From positions 124,001-188,000 of the forward strand of contig WHVY01000005.1 of assembly GCA_022266195.1 (NCBI GenBank): a DNA stretch of 64,000 bases, written 5' to 3'. How positions within the stretch are numbered: the stretch's first letter is position 1; each line of letters begins with the position of its first letter. Position numbers and translations under genes: made by a program. The notes under the pieces were generated by a model. The model made no database searches. It saw nothing but the letters and a program-made list of their open reading frames with translations, and was not told where the DNA came from. This document shows positions 22,642 through 35,732 of the stretch, in pieces. Origin of the DNA: Tetranychus cinnabarinus. Taxonomy: Eukaryota > Arthropoda > Arachnida > Trombidiformes > Tetranychidae.

Positions 22642-25600
22642 ATGGTTTTTGAATCTTTAACTTCTAACCTACTCAACACTTATCTCAATGAGTTTATTGA
22701 TGATCTTTCTGCTAATCAGTTGAAAATCGGTGCCTTCACAGGTAAGCTTTGAATATTGATGAGCCATGTTTTCCAATTTATGCTTTAGTGCTTCAAGGTT
22801 TCTGTCCAACTCTAATACTTTCTCTTCTTTTCTCTTTAGGTGATGTTGAGTTGAAGAATTTGGCAATCAAAGGAAATGCCTTTGACTCTCTTAATTTACC
22901 CTTCAGAGTTGTCTATGGACACATTGGAAAATTCAAGGCTCGAGTGCCTTGGGTTTCGCTTTATACCAGCCCGGTTGTCTTCACCGTTTCAGATGTATTC
23001 ATAGTTTGTGTACCTAATGTTGGTTAGTAGACTCTGCATTTCACTTATACAGCTGTTTTTTGTAAGCTAATTATTTTCTATTCATTCATTTTTAGAGAGC
23101 AAATATGATGCTGAAGTTGAGAAGAAGCAAATGGATGCAGAGAAAAAGAAGCAACTGAAACAAATTGAAGAAGCAATGAAGACTGCCCAGATAAAAGGTG
23201 ATTCATTACAACAATTATTCCTGGATTTGATTGATAAAAAATATTTCATTTGTAAACAAAAATCTGATAAATGAGAACATTCAGCAAAAGGGTTTACGAC
23301 TGAATTGCAATTTTTGTATCAATCAATTATGTAACCGATTGGTATCCAGGAACCTCCCCGATATTTGATTTGTTAATCTAATTCAACTACTTTTCTATCT
23401 CTCCATTCAATTTTCAATATTAGAGTCGGACGGTGAACAAGCCCAAGGTGACGATTTTGTTACCAAATTGGTTGCTCAAATTATGAGAAATCTAGAAATT
23501 CAAGTCGACAATGTCCATATTTGTTACGAGGATAAATTTACTAATCCCAAGTCACCATTTTCTATAGGTACGTAAATCGATAATCAACAATTTGCACTAC
23601 TGTTAATGTTTCATATTTCTAACAACAAACATTTATCTCTTCAATTCTATCTTGAAACATAATCTTGTTTATGGAGGTGTATCAAGTACCAATTTTCAAA
23701 ATTTCCTTGAGATTTATTTGTTCAATATCTGTTTTGTTTTAATTTCAATTTCACTTCTAATAAGATCGTGCCAATTATTTTCTAGCTGTGAAATAGGGGC
23801 TCTTTGTTTAACTGTCATTATTTAAATCTTTAGGTTGATAGGATTCTCACTATTGTTAAGTTTCTTTTTCTGTGAAAATAAAATTTTATTTAGTTGTTGT
23901 CACTCGCAACCTTGACAGAGAATTGTTACTCACTCACATAAATTTTGCTTCCTTATCATCAAGCATATGATTTAAGAATTTTTTGCTTGCGATTCGGGTG
24001 TTCTGCGATTTAAGACAATTTTCCTCCTTATCTCTACCGCTTACTAATCTTAATCGTGCCAATAGTCTTTCTTTTTGAGATTTTATTGAATCAAACCTTT
24101 TAGTATTATAAAAGTTCAAATTTTCCTCTTAATAATTACTTTCTAATGTAAATTTCAATATTTCTTATATTCTTTCTCCTTATGTATCATCTTTCTATCC
24201 ATTATGAAAATGACCATTATTATGATCGTTATGGACATTAAACCATATCTCTCCCATGTCCTGTGAACCACTAAAGGCTTAACATTGAGTCGATTAGCTT
24301 TTGTAACATCTCAAGAATCTTGCACTAAATATACTTCATCAAACCAGGAGAACTCTTTTCTTAAGGAAATCTCATTGGAATACTTATCTGTGTATTGGAA
24401 CTGTTCGGAAGATATGAAATTCATCTCAGATTTGAAAGAAGAAGACATGGATCGTGAGTTTATGTGGAGAATCGCTAGCAAATGGAATCGACCCAAAGAT
24501 TTAACCTATGTTTTAAGGCCTAATAATTTCACCGCAAAAACATTTATCAATAGAAAACCTAAAGAAGAAGATTTCAAAGTTCCTATGTTCGACATTGATA
24601 TGTTACTGGACCAATTTACTTTGGCCTTTAACAGAGGACAGTTTGAATCTTTTCTTCTTCTTCTCGACTCAGTTGATCGTATGAAATTAGCAGCTCCTTA
24701 TCGTCAATGGCGACCACATCTTCCGATAAAGGGAAACGCCCGAGTTTGGTGGAAATTTGTTCAAACCGCTATTCTAGAAACGGAAATACGACAACGAAAT
24801 CGTGTATGGAGTTGGTCTTACATAAAAGCTCATCGACAACTAATGAAAGAATATGAAGAAACCTACAGAAAACATCTTCTTACACCTAAAAAAGTAAAAC
24901 AAGGTTTGATTGATGAATTAGAATCAAAATTAGATGTTTTCAATATAATTTTGGTTAGAAGTCAAGTTGATTTGGGGATTGAAAAAATGCAAGCTGAAAA
25001 AGCTGAAGAGACTAAAAGCGGTGGATGGCTTTCATGGGTTTGGGGTTCATCCAAAAAAGATGATGAAGGTTCATTGACAAAACCTATCTTGGATGAGATT
25101 AAGAAAGAAATGACTTCGGATGAAAAAGGAAAATTATATGCAGCAATTGGTTATGAAGAATCTGTTCCTGCCGAGTATCCGCCTTTTTACGAAGCGTATC
25201 TTGTTGCAATCAAATTACGAGCCATTCAAATTTGTATTTTCGATGAGAAAAAAGAGGCCAACATCATATCGTTCGGTTTGAATGATGTCGCAACACAACT
25301 TGGCTACCGACCATCTAGTAATGGAGTTCGTGTTGGTACTACTGTTCGTGCAATAGACCTTAAAGGAGTTGGTGAAAATCAACTTGTGACTAATCAAGTT
25401 TGTGATCGAGATTTGTTAGAGATTATATTGGAAACAAATCCATTGGATGCTTCATTTGATTATGGGGCAACAATAAAAGCTCGAGGTGTGGACGTTATGT
25501 ACCATGCACAAACTTTCAATGCACTGTTTGATATTATAACACCACAAGAAGATGTATCACTTGACCAAATTCAAGCATTAGCTGAGATAAAATTCAACCA

Positions 25601-28600
25601 GTTTAAGTTGATGTCGGTGACAGGATTAGAGTATGCAATTGAGAAACACAATACTCTGAAAATTGATATTGTTATTGAACCATCGTACATAGTTATTCCT
25701 GACCGTGGCTGTGTTAATGATTGTGAAAACGTCTTGATCCTGTCTTGTGGTGAAGTTGCTGTTTACTCTGAGTTCACTGACGATTCAACCTCATCATTGC
25801 GACTAAAGTACCAAGACTCTGGCGAAGAAGCTTTAATTAACGCAGTCCGTGAAAGTGCATACGAAAGATTCCGTTTGAAAGTCTCCCGAACTCAAATTAT
25901 TCTGACAACAGGTGAAAATTGGAGAAATGACTTGGCAGAAAGTAGAACACAAACAACACCTTCTGTGAATAATTTACTCGAACCTTTTGGACTTGAACTT
26001 TGTTTAATGCGTTCTATCATCGCTGATGATCCTCATATGCCTCAAATGAGAATCGAAGGGACGATTCCATCGATATTTTTCAAAGCTCGTAATATTCAAT
26101 TATGCCGACTGTTTAACTTACTTCTCACAGTGCCTACTCCTAAAAAGTCAGAAACTATGCATATTGGACCTAAAATAGAGAGTAATGAAGTGCACGAAGC
26201 CAAGGCGACAACTGATGCCTTGAAGATAGCTCAAGAAACAGCCAAACTTGAAGCTAGATCATCTAAAATTCAAATGACTCATCTTGTTTTAAATTTCAAA
26301 GTTGAATCATTAACCTGTGATCTCCAAACTGACCATGGAGTTGAACTGCTACTACTGCGTGTTAAAAGAGTAGGAACTGAAATATTTGTCAAAAGCTTTG
26401 ATACGGTTGTCGACTTATTCCTGGGTCAAATTCTAGTCCAAGTTCATGATCTTGATGTAGCCGGTTCGCCAGTCTTCAAGCTTATCGAAACTATCGAAAA
26501 TGAAAATTTGTTGCAGCTCAAATATAAATCAACCTTAAAGAATGGTCCAACTTTTGAAGATGTTATTCAGAGCATTGATATTCAAATGTCTCAATGTAAA
26601 TTATTCATTGATTCGCCCATTTTGGATGAACTTCTTCTATACACACAAAAAATTGCCAACAGTTTACCATCCACCAACGACGATGTTGATCGAGCCCTCA
26701 CTAGAAGAAGACCTTCAGTCTCTAGTCAAATTAGTACCACAATTCTTGCCGGTATCATGGTTAAACCTAAAAAGAAACATGCAGAAATGTGTAAAGTAAT
26801 TAATCTCCGAACTAAAATCTGTGTGGATAGTGTTGTTCTTGCAATCGGCGGTATTTGTTCAACAACCTTGAAAGGTTTAGAAGCTATTTTAACAATTTAT
26901 GAAACTGGACGACTCAACATGAAAGCTTTTTGGAATGATTTTGCCATCCTTAATTGTGTCCGTGATCCAAGTAATCCTCGTTTGCTAGATCGTAAACTTG
27001 TCCATGAACATATTCTTGTTTCGCCTGGTAAAAGAGTTCTAGAACTTGAATTGACCATGTTTACCCCTACAGAGACAAAATACTCACCTGGTAATGTTGA
27101 TATGCAGCTAAATGTTCAATTTGGGCGTTTAAAGATTGTGTTTTTAAATGAATTTGTCGTTCGCTTAATGAACTTTTTGGCCGTTTTTGAAACAGCCAAA
27201 AAACGTGCAATTGCAGCTTCTTCTGCCGCAGCCGGATTCGCTAAACAGACAGCTCTTGATGCTTACCAAAATGCAACAAAAATTGGTCTTAATGTTGTAT
27301 TAGAAGCTCCTCTAATTGTTATCCCTCGAAATTGGGAGTCCAAACATTGTATCCTTGTGGATCTTGGTCGAATCGGTATAAGCAATAGAATCGAATCTAC
27401 TCATTCTAACTTACTGGATCATATTAAATGTGAATTAACCAACACCCATGTCTTCATGAGCACAGATGATCGTGAAGATAATATTGATAGTATTGTTAAA
27501 CCCATCAGCTTTAATCTTTCAGCGATTCGAAATCTCAACTTTGAAGGAAACAAACAGATCCCTGAATTAAAACTCAGTGCTACTTTGGAAGAAATTTATT
27601 GTCAAATCTCTCAAACCAATCTTATGCTAATGATGAGCATTCTCAATGAAAATGTATCTGCTGGGTATGAAATTAACCAACCTGTTGGTGAAGATGTTAC
27701 TTGTTCTGCTATAGTTCCAACTGCTGCTGAGCCTCGAACGAAAAAAATCAAAACGAAAAAACTTCACCCTTCCTATACTGAAGTGTCTTTGCCATTATCG
27801 ACAACAACCATCGTGGAAGAAGCTGTGGTTCATGTTGATGCAATTGAAGAGGAAAAAGTTACAGAGCAAATATTTTCTCGTTACCAAGTATCGTTTGCGA
27901 TGCCAAAGGTTGATCTTGTCTTGTATCAAGAAGAGGTTAAAAGTGTGCAAAATAAGTTGACCAACGCTTATCTAGCAGGTTTCGATGTTAATTGCGAGAT
28001 GAATACCGATGATTCGTTAACTCTTACCATGACAATGAGTGATATTGTTTTATGTGACGAAAGACCATCAAAAAATAAGCGATTACGAAAATTGATGTAT
28101 TGTAATGATTATATCTCAACATCCAATGGTTCTCAAGGAAAAACGCTCAAGATATATTTCAAAAAAGAAAAGGATACAATCGTAAACATGGAAATGTCAG
28201 GATTTACGCTTATATTTGCTCTTGATTACCTTCTTCAACTGTCTAACATTGTCACCTCGTCCTTGCAAGGTTTACCTTCCGATTCTGCTAATGCAGTTTC
28301 TACAGATTTTCAATCTTTAACTGCATCTACTCGAGAAGGAATCAAAGCAAGGGTTGCCGAATTATCTCCTGATAAAATGTACATTAGCAGACCTATTGAT
28401 ACTCCATTAATGACTATTAGATTTACCATGTCTGAAGCTGATATTGTACTGATTGAGTCTACGGAAATGGAAAATCCTCCAGCAGTTATCTTCAATAGTT
28501 TAATGGATTTTGATGTAAAAATGAAGGATGATGTAATGTCTCTTAAAGGTTCAATTGGACATATTCAGTTAGGAATTACCAGTCTTGAAAATTACCAGAA

Positions 28601-31600
28601 AACCAAAAAAGTAGATAATTATATTGTTCGTCCTTTCGAGATTTATTTGATTGCTGAAATGAATGGATCATCTTCACAGCACATTGATATCGATTTTACC
28701 GATATTGGTTTATTCATCTCACCCAATACAATACAAATTTTAATGTCCATTATGAGTGCTTTGGGACAATCCTCTGAAGAAAAATCTGATGACCAAGATG
28801 AGGATAAATTACGAGAAGAGTTGGCAATATTTTTGCCTAAACCATTATCTGCTGTTACAAAATACAGTTTCTTACATTACTCTGTTGCCCCTGCAATCGA
28901 AGCGACTGAAGATTTAACTTTTGATGAGCCTGACTCTAAAAAAGTTGACTTCATCTTACAACAATTGGTTGTCAAGGTTAAAAATATTTCTATCACTATT
29001 GAATCTGGTGGAATGGATTCGCAACCATTAATCAAACTGATCTCATCACATACAATCATTCTTGACAATTGGAATAAATTAAACATGAACTCATCTTGCT
29101 ACATGGATTATTATAACGAGAAAACTTTTGCTTGGGAACCTATCATTGAAACCATTGACACAGAACCCTGGTTCTTTGATTTGAAAGCAAAAATAGTTTC
29201 TGAAGAAGGTGCAAATTCACGAATAAGTGCTTTTCTGGAATCCAAATCGCAGTTAGAGATGACATTGAGTAAATCAGCAATTAGTGTTATCACTGATCTA
29301 GGGCAAGCATTCACCAATGTCGTTAAACAACCTGATACCTCATTACTTGGACAAAACTTAATTGAGTTTTCAAATTTCACTGGAATGGACCTTTCAATTG
29401 TTGTGGACACACGAAAATTTGTTCACGATTTACCTGATGCAATTAAAATGGCTGATCATCATGAAAAAATTGAAATTAAAAATGGTCAAATAGCTAAATT
29501 AAATAACTTACGAGAAACCGCATTTGACCATGACAACGAAGTTGTTTGTGAGCTTTCGCATAAAGGTCAAACCATAACCAGACGATTTTCTTTGCGAGGA
29601 ACTGAACGTAAATGTTTCCGATTTCCATTGTTAAGTTATCCAGGAGATGAGTATAGATGGATGTTTGATATTGGACATCGGGATTCTCGAACAAAACGGG
29701 TCATATTTGGATCTACTGTTGAAATTACCAATCATTTTCACATACCATTGAGATTGTACTATATTGATATTTCGGGTAACATGGAAGAATACACTTTTCT
29801 TTATCAGATTGAACCCAGTGCATCATATTTTCTTCCAGTTGACATTGTCTATTCTAAATACCAATGTATTTTTGTAAAGCCGAGTGATGATTATTGTACA
29901 CCTCGAGATGCAATTTGTTGGAAAGCCAAAGAAGTTAAAGCATTCACACACTTCTTCTCCACAATTACGTGTGAATCTAAGAAAAAAGAACCAGATTTTT
30001 TCATTCGTGTTGGCTGTAAGACCGAAAATGTACTTTTTGAAGATACCCAAAGATCAGCTCCAGATTGTTTCTGTTATAAGTTCAACATTTATCCTGTTTT
30101 GAAGCTCCGCAATCTATTACCTTTCAGTATTTCCTATTCTCTCGAATTTCCAGATGAACAATCACCCAAAGAAGGAACGATAAAGCCTGGTGAGGCTCAC
30201 AACTTAAGTAATTTGAATATGAAAACCAACAAAATTGTAATCGTATTGAACGATTATCGAGGTAAAAAATGGGTCTGTCGAAACAAGTTTCCAGTTCGAT
30301 GGATGAAAGAAGATCAAATTGAAATTTTTTCTTTCACTCAAATCGATCCAATTGAATCAGGATCAGTACCTACTCTTGACTTGGCATTTAACTTCTGCAA
30401 TTCTGATGAAATTGGTTGTCGTGTTGCTTCTCTGTTTGCACCATTCTGGATGCTCAATAAAACTGGAATCCCGTTGACTTACAAAATTGGTGATAATTTA
30501 ACTATTCATCCCCCAGAACAACAAGTACCTGTTCTTTTATGTTTCAAGCCTAAAACGTTATTCAGTAAAAAGAAATTATCTCTTGCCTTCGGTGATTCAA
30601 AATTTTCGGACTCCTTTTCAATTGATGCTGTGGGTAATAAAGGAAACGTAATTGCTAAAGGAAAAGATAGACTAAATTATTGTGCTTCAATAGAAATCGA
30701 GTTAAGTAGTTTTGGTTTTACCAAAATAGTCACCGTTTCACCATTTTACTCGATCGTAAATAAATCAAATCTAGATTTAGAGATTAGTGAAGACGACGAA
30801 GAATGGATTGTAGTGCAAAGCCGTAGCACTCGTTCTTTATGGCCTAAAACCAGCAAAGAATGCTCTTTATTCTTCCGATTACCTGGACATCAAGCCGAAT
30901 CCTCAAGGCCCATTTCACTCAAAGATTCTGTCTCTATTTTACTTCGAGTATCTGATCGTTTGGTTGTTGTTAATGTAGATATTACAGATAATTCAGTGGT
31001 CATCCAATTAACAAATTATTTCCCTGGCTCAGCTCCAGTAAGAATTTTCAACACCCTCGAAGATTTGTCTGTTGATTTTGGTCAAAATTTAGTTTCTTAC
31101 CGCAAACGAATCCCACCTCTTCATTGTACTTACTTTACATGGCACGATCCATCTATTTCACCTCTAAGCTTGATTTGGAGTACTCAATCGTCTGAAGAAG
31201 TTGTTATTGATTTGGCTCATGATGCTATTGGTGAATCTGAACAAGGTGATATTTACTGGGCTTGCTTTTTGTATGGAAAGCAGCGAATTTTATTAATTAC
31301 AAGAGATCAACTTCTTGCTCAAAGTACCCTTAAGGTTAGTATTTTATTCACCTTATCTTGTTCATTTACGACTGACGTTGAAATTTTTTTTTCTTTCTTT
31401 AGCAAACTGAATTTATTAAACCTTTATTTGATGTCGAGATTCTTTTACGAGGAATTGGCATCTCATTGGTAAATAATGACAATCTCAAAGAAATTGCTTA
31501 TATTGGAATCACAAGGTAAATTTTCATTTAAATCTATAAGTTAATGAGGTTTACTAAACTCTTAATTTCTTTTGATTTTATTTTCTAGCTCTGACATATT

Positions 31601-33577
31601 ATGGGAGGTTCGAAAACAACGTGGCAAACGTTTTAAACCCTTATCTGTGAAGCAGATTGAAGCTCTTGAAAATGCATATCAAAAGTTTTTGCGTCGTGAT
31701 GAGATTTCTGGTGCTCTTAAGATACCTAAATCTGAACATAAGTCAAACATCTTTTTGGTTGAAACTCTTAAAGTTGACTTTAGTGACATTGAAAATATGA
31801 GACTTCTTGAGCCTTACAAAGGATTCTTACGTCGTAACTCTGCTAGCGGTATCTGGTGTACCGTTTCTATTTCTGAACATATCATTCAATTCCATTCTAA
31901 AATTAATCGTATTCAAATTGACAATCAAATGAACGATTGTATATTTGGAATCGTCATGTGTCCTATTACACCACCTCGTTCCTTAGCTATTGACCGTGCC
32001 CCAAAAGCCTTTTTTGAAGTCAGCACAGTTATTCAAAAGCAACTTAACATGTTCCGATTTAACTTTATACAAGTTTTGATTCAAGAGTTCCTGATACAGA
32101 TCGATGGTGATTTTCTAATTGCCTTGACTGAACTTGTTTCTTTACAAAGAAAACGAAGCATAAGTTTTGAGAAAATGATTCAAGACACGATGAAAAAGTG
32201 TTTAGAAGATACAACAGATTATACTGAGATTCCTGTTTCATCTAAAAATTATTATGATTCAATTCATTTCTCACCCATAAAAGTTCATGTTAGTTTTAAC
32301 CTTGGTGATGCAGACTCCTTCCAACTCTTCGGAGTTTTCGATTTCCTCATAAAATCAGCGGGTGTTACTCTCACTGAATTTAAAGATGTACTATTCAAGA
32401 TAGATTATTTCGAAAGAAGAAATATTCTTCTCAGCGATTCAGAGCTTATTTACCTTGCCATTGGACATTATGTTAGACAAGTGTTGAAGCAATTTTACGT
32501 TGTTGTATTGGGCTTGGACGTTATTGGTAATCCAGTTGGACTGTTTTTGGGCCTTAAACAAGGAGTTGGTGACTTTTTCTACGAACCATTTGTGGGAATC
32601 ATTGAAGGACCCGAGGAATTTGCTGAAGGTCTTGCTATCGGTGTTCGCTCATTGGTTAGTCACACTGTTGGTGGTGCTGCTGGAGCTTTGGGTAAAATTA
32701 CTGGTACTCTTGGAGATGGTATTTCAACACTTACTATGGACCAAGAAGCTCGCCGAAAAAGACGAGAGAGAATCAATAAGAAACAATCGTTTGCTCAAAG
32801 TAGTAAGGATTTGGCGCGTGGATTTTTCACCGGCATAACTGGTGTTGTTACCAAACCTATGAAAGGGGCACAGCAAGAAGGTTTTGAAGGATTGGTTAAA
32901 GGTTTTGGTCGAGGGGTTGTTGGTATTATTGCTGACCCAGCTACAGGTGTTATTGATTTTACTTCAGGATCTCTTAATGCTTTGCAGCGTGCAGTTGATA
33001 TTAATGCTGAAGCTGAAAAACAACGTCCTACTCGTCATTTCCACATTGACGGAGTTCTTCGTCCTTACAATCGCCATGAAGCCATCGGTAAATCAATTTT
33101 ACGAGATGTTGATAAAGGAAGATTTGCATCGACAGATAATTATGTAGCTCATTGTCATCTGACTCCAGAAACTGTTCTGCTTATCACTGATAATCGAGTT
33201 ATGTATCTCAAACAAAGTTTCCTATCCAAATGTCTTGATTTGGAATGGCATGAAGCTTATGATAATGTAGCCCAAGTTGAAGTTGTTGACGGAACCAATA
33301 TTCTGATTACTTTAAAGGTATAAATGAAACTCATTTTGCTTCTCATTTAAATTACTAATTACTCACCACATTGCTTTTTTAAAATTTTCAGGAACATAAA
33401 AGGAAACTTGGTGGTTTAATGTCTGGAGAAGGAACTCATTTAATACACTGCCCAAAAGCTGATATAGCTAAGGTAAATTATAATCATTATCACAGTTGAC
33501 AATCTAATATAATAAAATTTTCTCTCTTATAGGCATTAAGTCAAAAAATAATAAATGTCAAAAAATCTGGTCCTTAA
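22642..33577 (+). CDS. Vps13: Vacuolar protein sorting 13 (VPS13A/C type lipid-transfer protein)
   Basis: Complete nine-exon gene encoding 3184 aa, near the size of human VPS13A. Exons: 22642-22741, 22840-23022, 23096-23197, 23424-23567, 24277-31334, 31403-31515, 31589-33317, 33392-33472, 33533-33577; every junction has GT-AG and keeps the frame. The Chorein_N start is MVFESLTSNLLNTYLNEF, and the hydrophobic lipid-channel repeats fill the 7-kb exon 5. The VAB/SHR-BD region starts near residue 1990 (EITNHFHIPLRLYY). An ATG2_C-like region (about 2870-3040) contains GLFLGLKQGVGDFFYEP and GRGVVGIIADP. A PH-like end closes the protein. VPS13 proteins bridge organelles and move bulk phospholipid between membranes. 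No FFAT motif was spotted with confidence. Intron 4 (709 bp) is the only long one. Confidence 0.95.
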
Positions 33578-34651
33578 TCTCGAGAATTTGTTTTTATGGC
33601 TCCAGTTATTTAAATAATAGCTATCACGCTTTAATTTTGTATCATTTTCATCAATCGTCTTCGTATATATAATATCTATAAAATTGTCTTTCCAGTTATT
33701 GTTCTCACATTTTTTGACTAACTTCATTGTCACCTAAATCTCTAATACTTTGCTGATACCTGATTACCTAATGTTTTGCTGTTGATTTTTTAATTGACTC
33801 GGTGGCTTATCGAAATCCTTCAAGATCCATCTCATCGAGGCTAGCCAAAGGATAGAATTATATTACTACTTTCTAATTGTACCATTCTATGCGCTATGCT
33901 AACCGTCTTATGAACATTTGAATGTACGCAAACAAACCAATGATTAACAGAGTCATTCAATATCATTTCTAACCAATTGTAAGAAAATAAAAGGACATTT
34001 TTCATTGTTAAATAAGTTCCTAAAATCAGTTTATTCATTCTGACATCTTTTGAGGTACAAGGCTTCCTCTTTTGATAGACCAAGTGCTCAAAAAAGTTAC
34101 TCATAACAAGTATCTCTAGCTTTCTAAGGTTTATTACAGTTAGAGCACTTTGTAATTGACAATATTGTTATAATATTGTTGGTAATATTATCTGTTACCG
34201 ACAGAATAATTGAAATGACTTTTATGGATAACGATAATTTTTATACAGTTTCGAAATCTCGATTACATTTTGTTTCAGAACCAATTAATCTTAGCAAGCT
34301 ATGACTTTGGTAGGGAAAAAGTTGGCTTATGGGTTCTAGTATCATGCCACGAAAAACTCTTGACGTATCGTCGATTAGTTATTCAATAGGTTAAGTATTT
34401 AAAAAATCTATCTATCTGCCATTGAAAGTTTCGCCGCCAAACACGAGTTAAAACAGGACCGGTGTTGCTATAGGAACAATATATTGGTCTCTTTAAACAT
34501 CGCGCTAGTAAAAGCCATGGCATTTTCACTTCACATGTACCGAAAAACAAATAAACAAATCTAGAAATCTTTGAGCTTTAAATTTACTTCTGTATTTTTA
34601 GTTAGTATAATTAATTTAATCCTTTGATTTAATATTTTTAATTTTATACAC
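33578..34651. other. Intergenic, 3' flank of Vps13
   Basis: About 1.1 kb holding the Vps13 3' UTR and the promoter of the next gene. A minus-strand 87-codon frame at 33841-34104 has no domain and is not called. Nothing else was recognised. Confidence 0.4.
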
Positions 34652-35250
34652 ATGTCTAAATCGCTTGCCAAGAACGCTTTAGCAATAATCGATTCAGATG
34701 ATGATGATGGTCAATCAACTTCAAAAGGTAAATAAATGTTTTTTCATTCCTTTAAACGTACCAAAAATTTTGTCTTCTAATTGCTTTCACTCACAAACAA
34801 ACCAAATCATGAATTAGTTAGCGATTTGATTCGCTGTTTGCTTGTTTGCTTATTGGTCATTTTTATTTTATTCATCAACTGTGTTTATCTTTCTTAGCAG
34901 GATCAGGAGAACATATTTCAACTAATAAATATGGATTAAAAAAGGAACAAGCCAGGCTGAAGAAGAGAGCTTCAAAGAAAAAAGGAAAGGTGATTTGTGA
35001 TGGTATAACCAGTAAAAAATCAACTTTGGAGCGATTTAGAAATGATCAAAAAAGTAATAAGGTTAAAAAAAATCTCAAAAAATTGGAAAAACTAAAGTCT
35101 GTTAAGGTTGACAAAAATATTACACGAAAGGTGCTTGAAGGATTAGATGCTATGAAAAGAAAACAAACGCAAGAAGAACCCCAAGATGATAAAGATGAAC
35201 CATTCTTCACAGAAGACGATTTCCAATACTACGTGAGGAGCATAATATGA
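34652..35250 (+). CDS. AROS / RPS19-binding protein 1-like
   Basis: Two exons: 34652-34727 and 34901-35250, 141 aa. It starts with an acidic Ser/Asp patch (IDSDDDDGQ), then a long Lys/Arg-rich region (KKEQARLKKRASKKKG, KKNLKKLEKLKSVKVD). It ends with FFTEDDFQYYV, resembling FTEEDFQKF at the C-terminus of RPS19BP1/AROS. The preceding STLERFRNDQ also resembles SALDEYRKRE of that protein. The family is a small nucleolar 40S biogenesis factor, also described as a SIRT1 regulator. The acceptor is a tandem TAGCAG: the first AG (exon from 34898) would add one Ala and keep the frame, a NAGNAG alternative. Identification rests on short motifs plus overall composition. Confidence 0.65.
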
Positions 35251-35732
35251 TTCATAAATATTTATAGATGTAATTAAATTTCTTATTAAAAATGCTGTTA
35301 AGAAAAAACTACAATTGTCATTTGTATTATGTATTGAAATTGCAAAGCGCTATCTAGCACACTAAACAAAGAAGTCGAATAATTAACTAACTTGGATTCC
35401 AACTAAATTAGTTGATCAAACATATTCAAAAACTATAACTAATCACTTGATCATTTTATTTCCAATTTGTATTCATTTTCAATTGAAAAAATGAAAAAAC
35501 GAATGTTTTAGACCTTCTAGCCGATAGAGGCCGCTGATCAAGAAAAGTAAACACGTGACTTGAAGAAAAGTCATTTAATTTTTATTCGGTTTTTTCTTGT
35601 CTTGTTGAGTGAACAGTAAAATCAAATTCATATTTTTTAATTTCTTCAGAGTTTTTCAAGATTATTTTTTGTTTTTATCATAGCTTTAAAAGTTCAGGTT
35701 TTCTATTGATATATTAAGCATCTAATTACAAC
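35251..35732. other. Intergenic between AROS-like and TFIIF alpha genes
   Basis: About 480 bp between tandem plus-strand genes. It probably contains the AROS-like 3' UTR and the TFIIF alpha promoter. No further feature seen. Confidence 0.45.

Noticed and set aside
23934..24119. Minus-strand frame inside Vps13 intron 4
   Set aside because: No ATG-supported domain; it lies in the only long Vps13 intron. No evidence of a nested gene.
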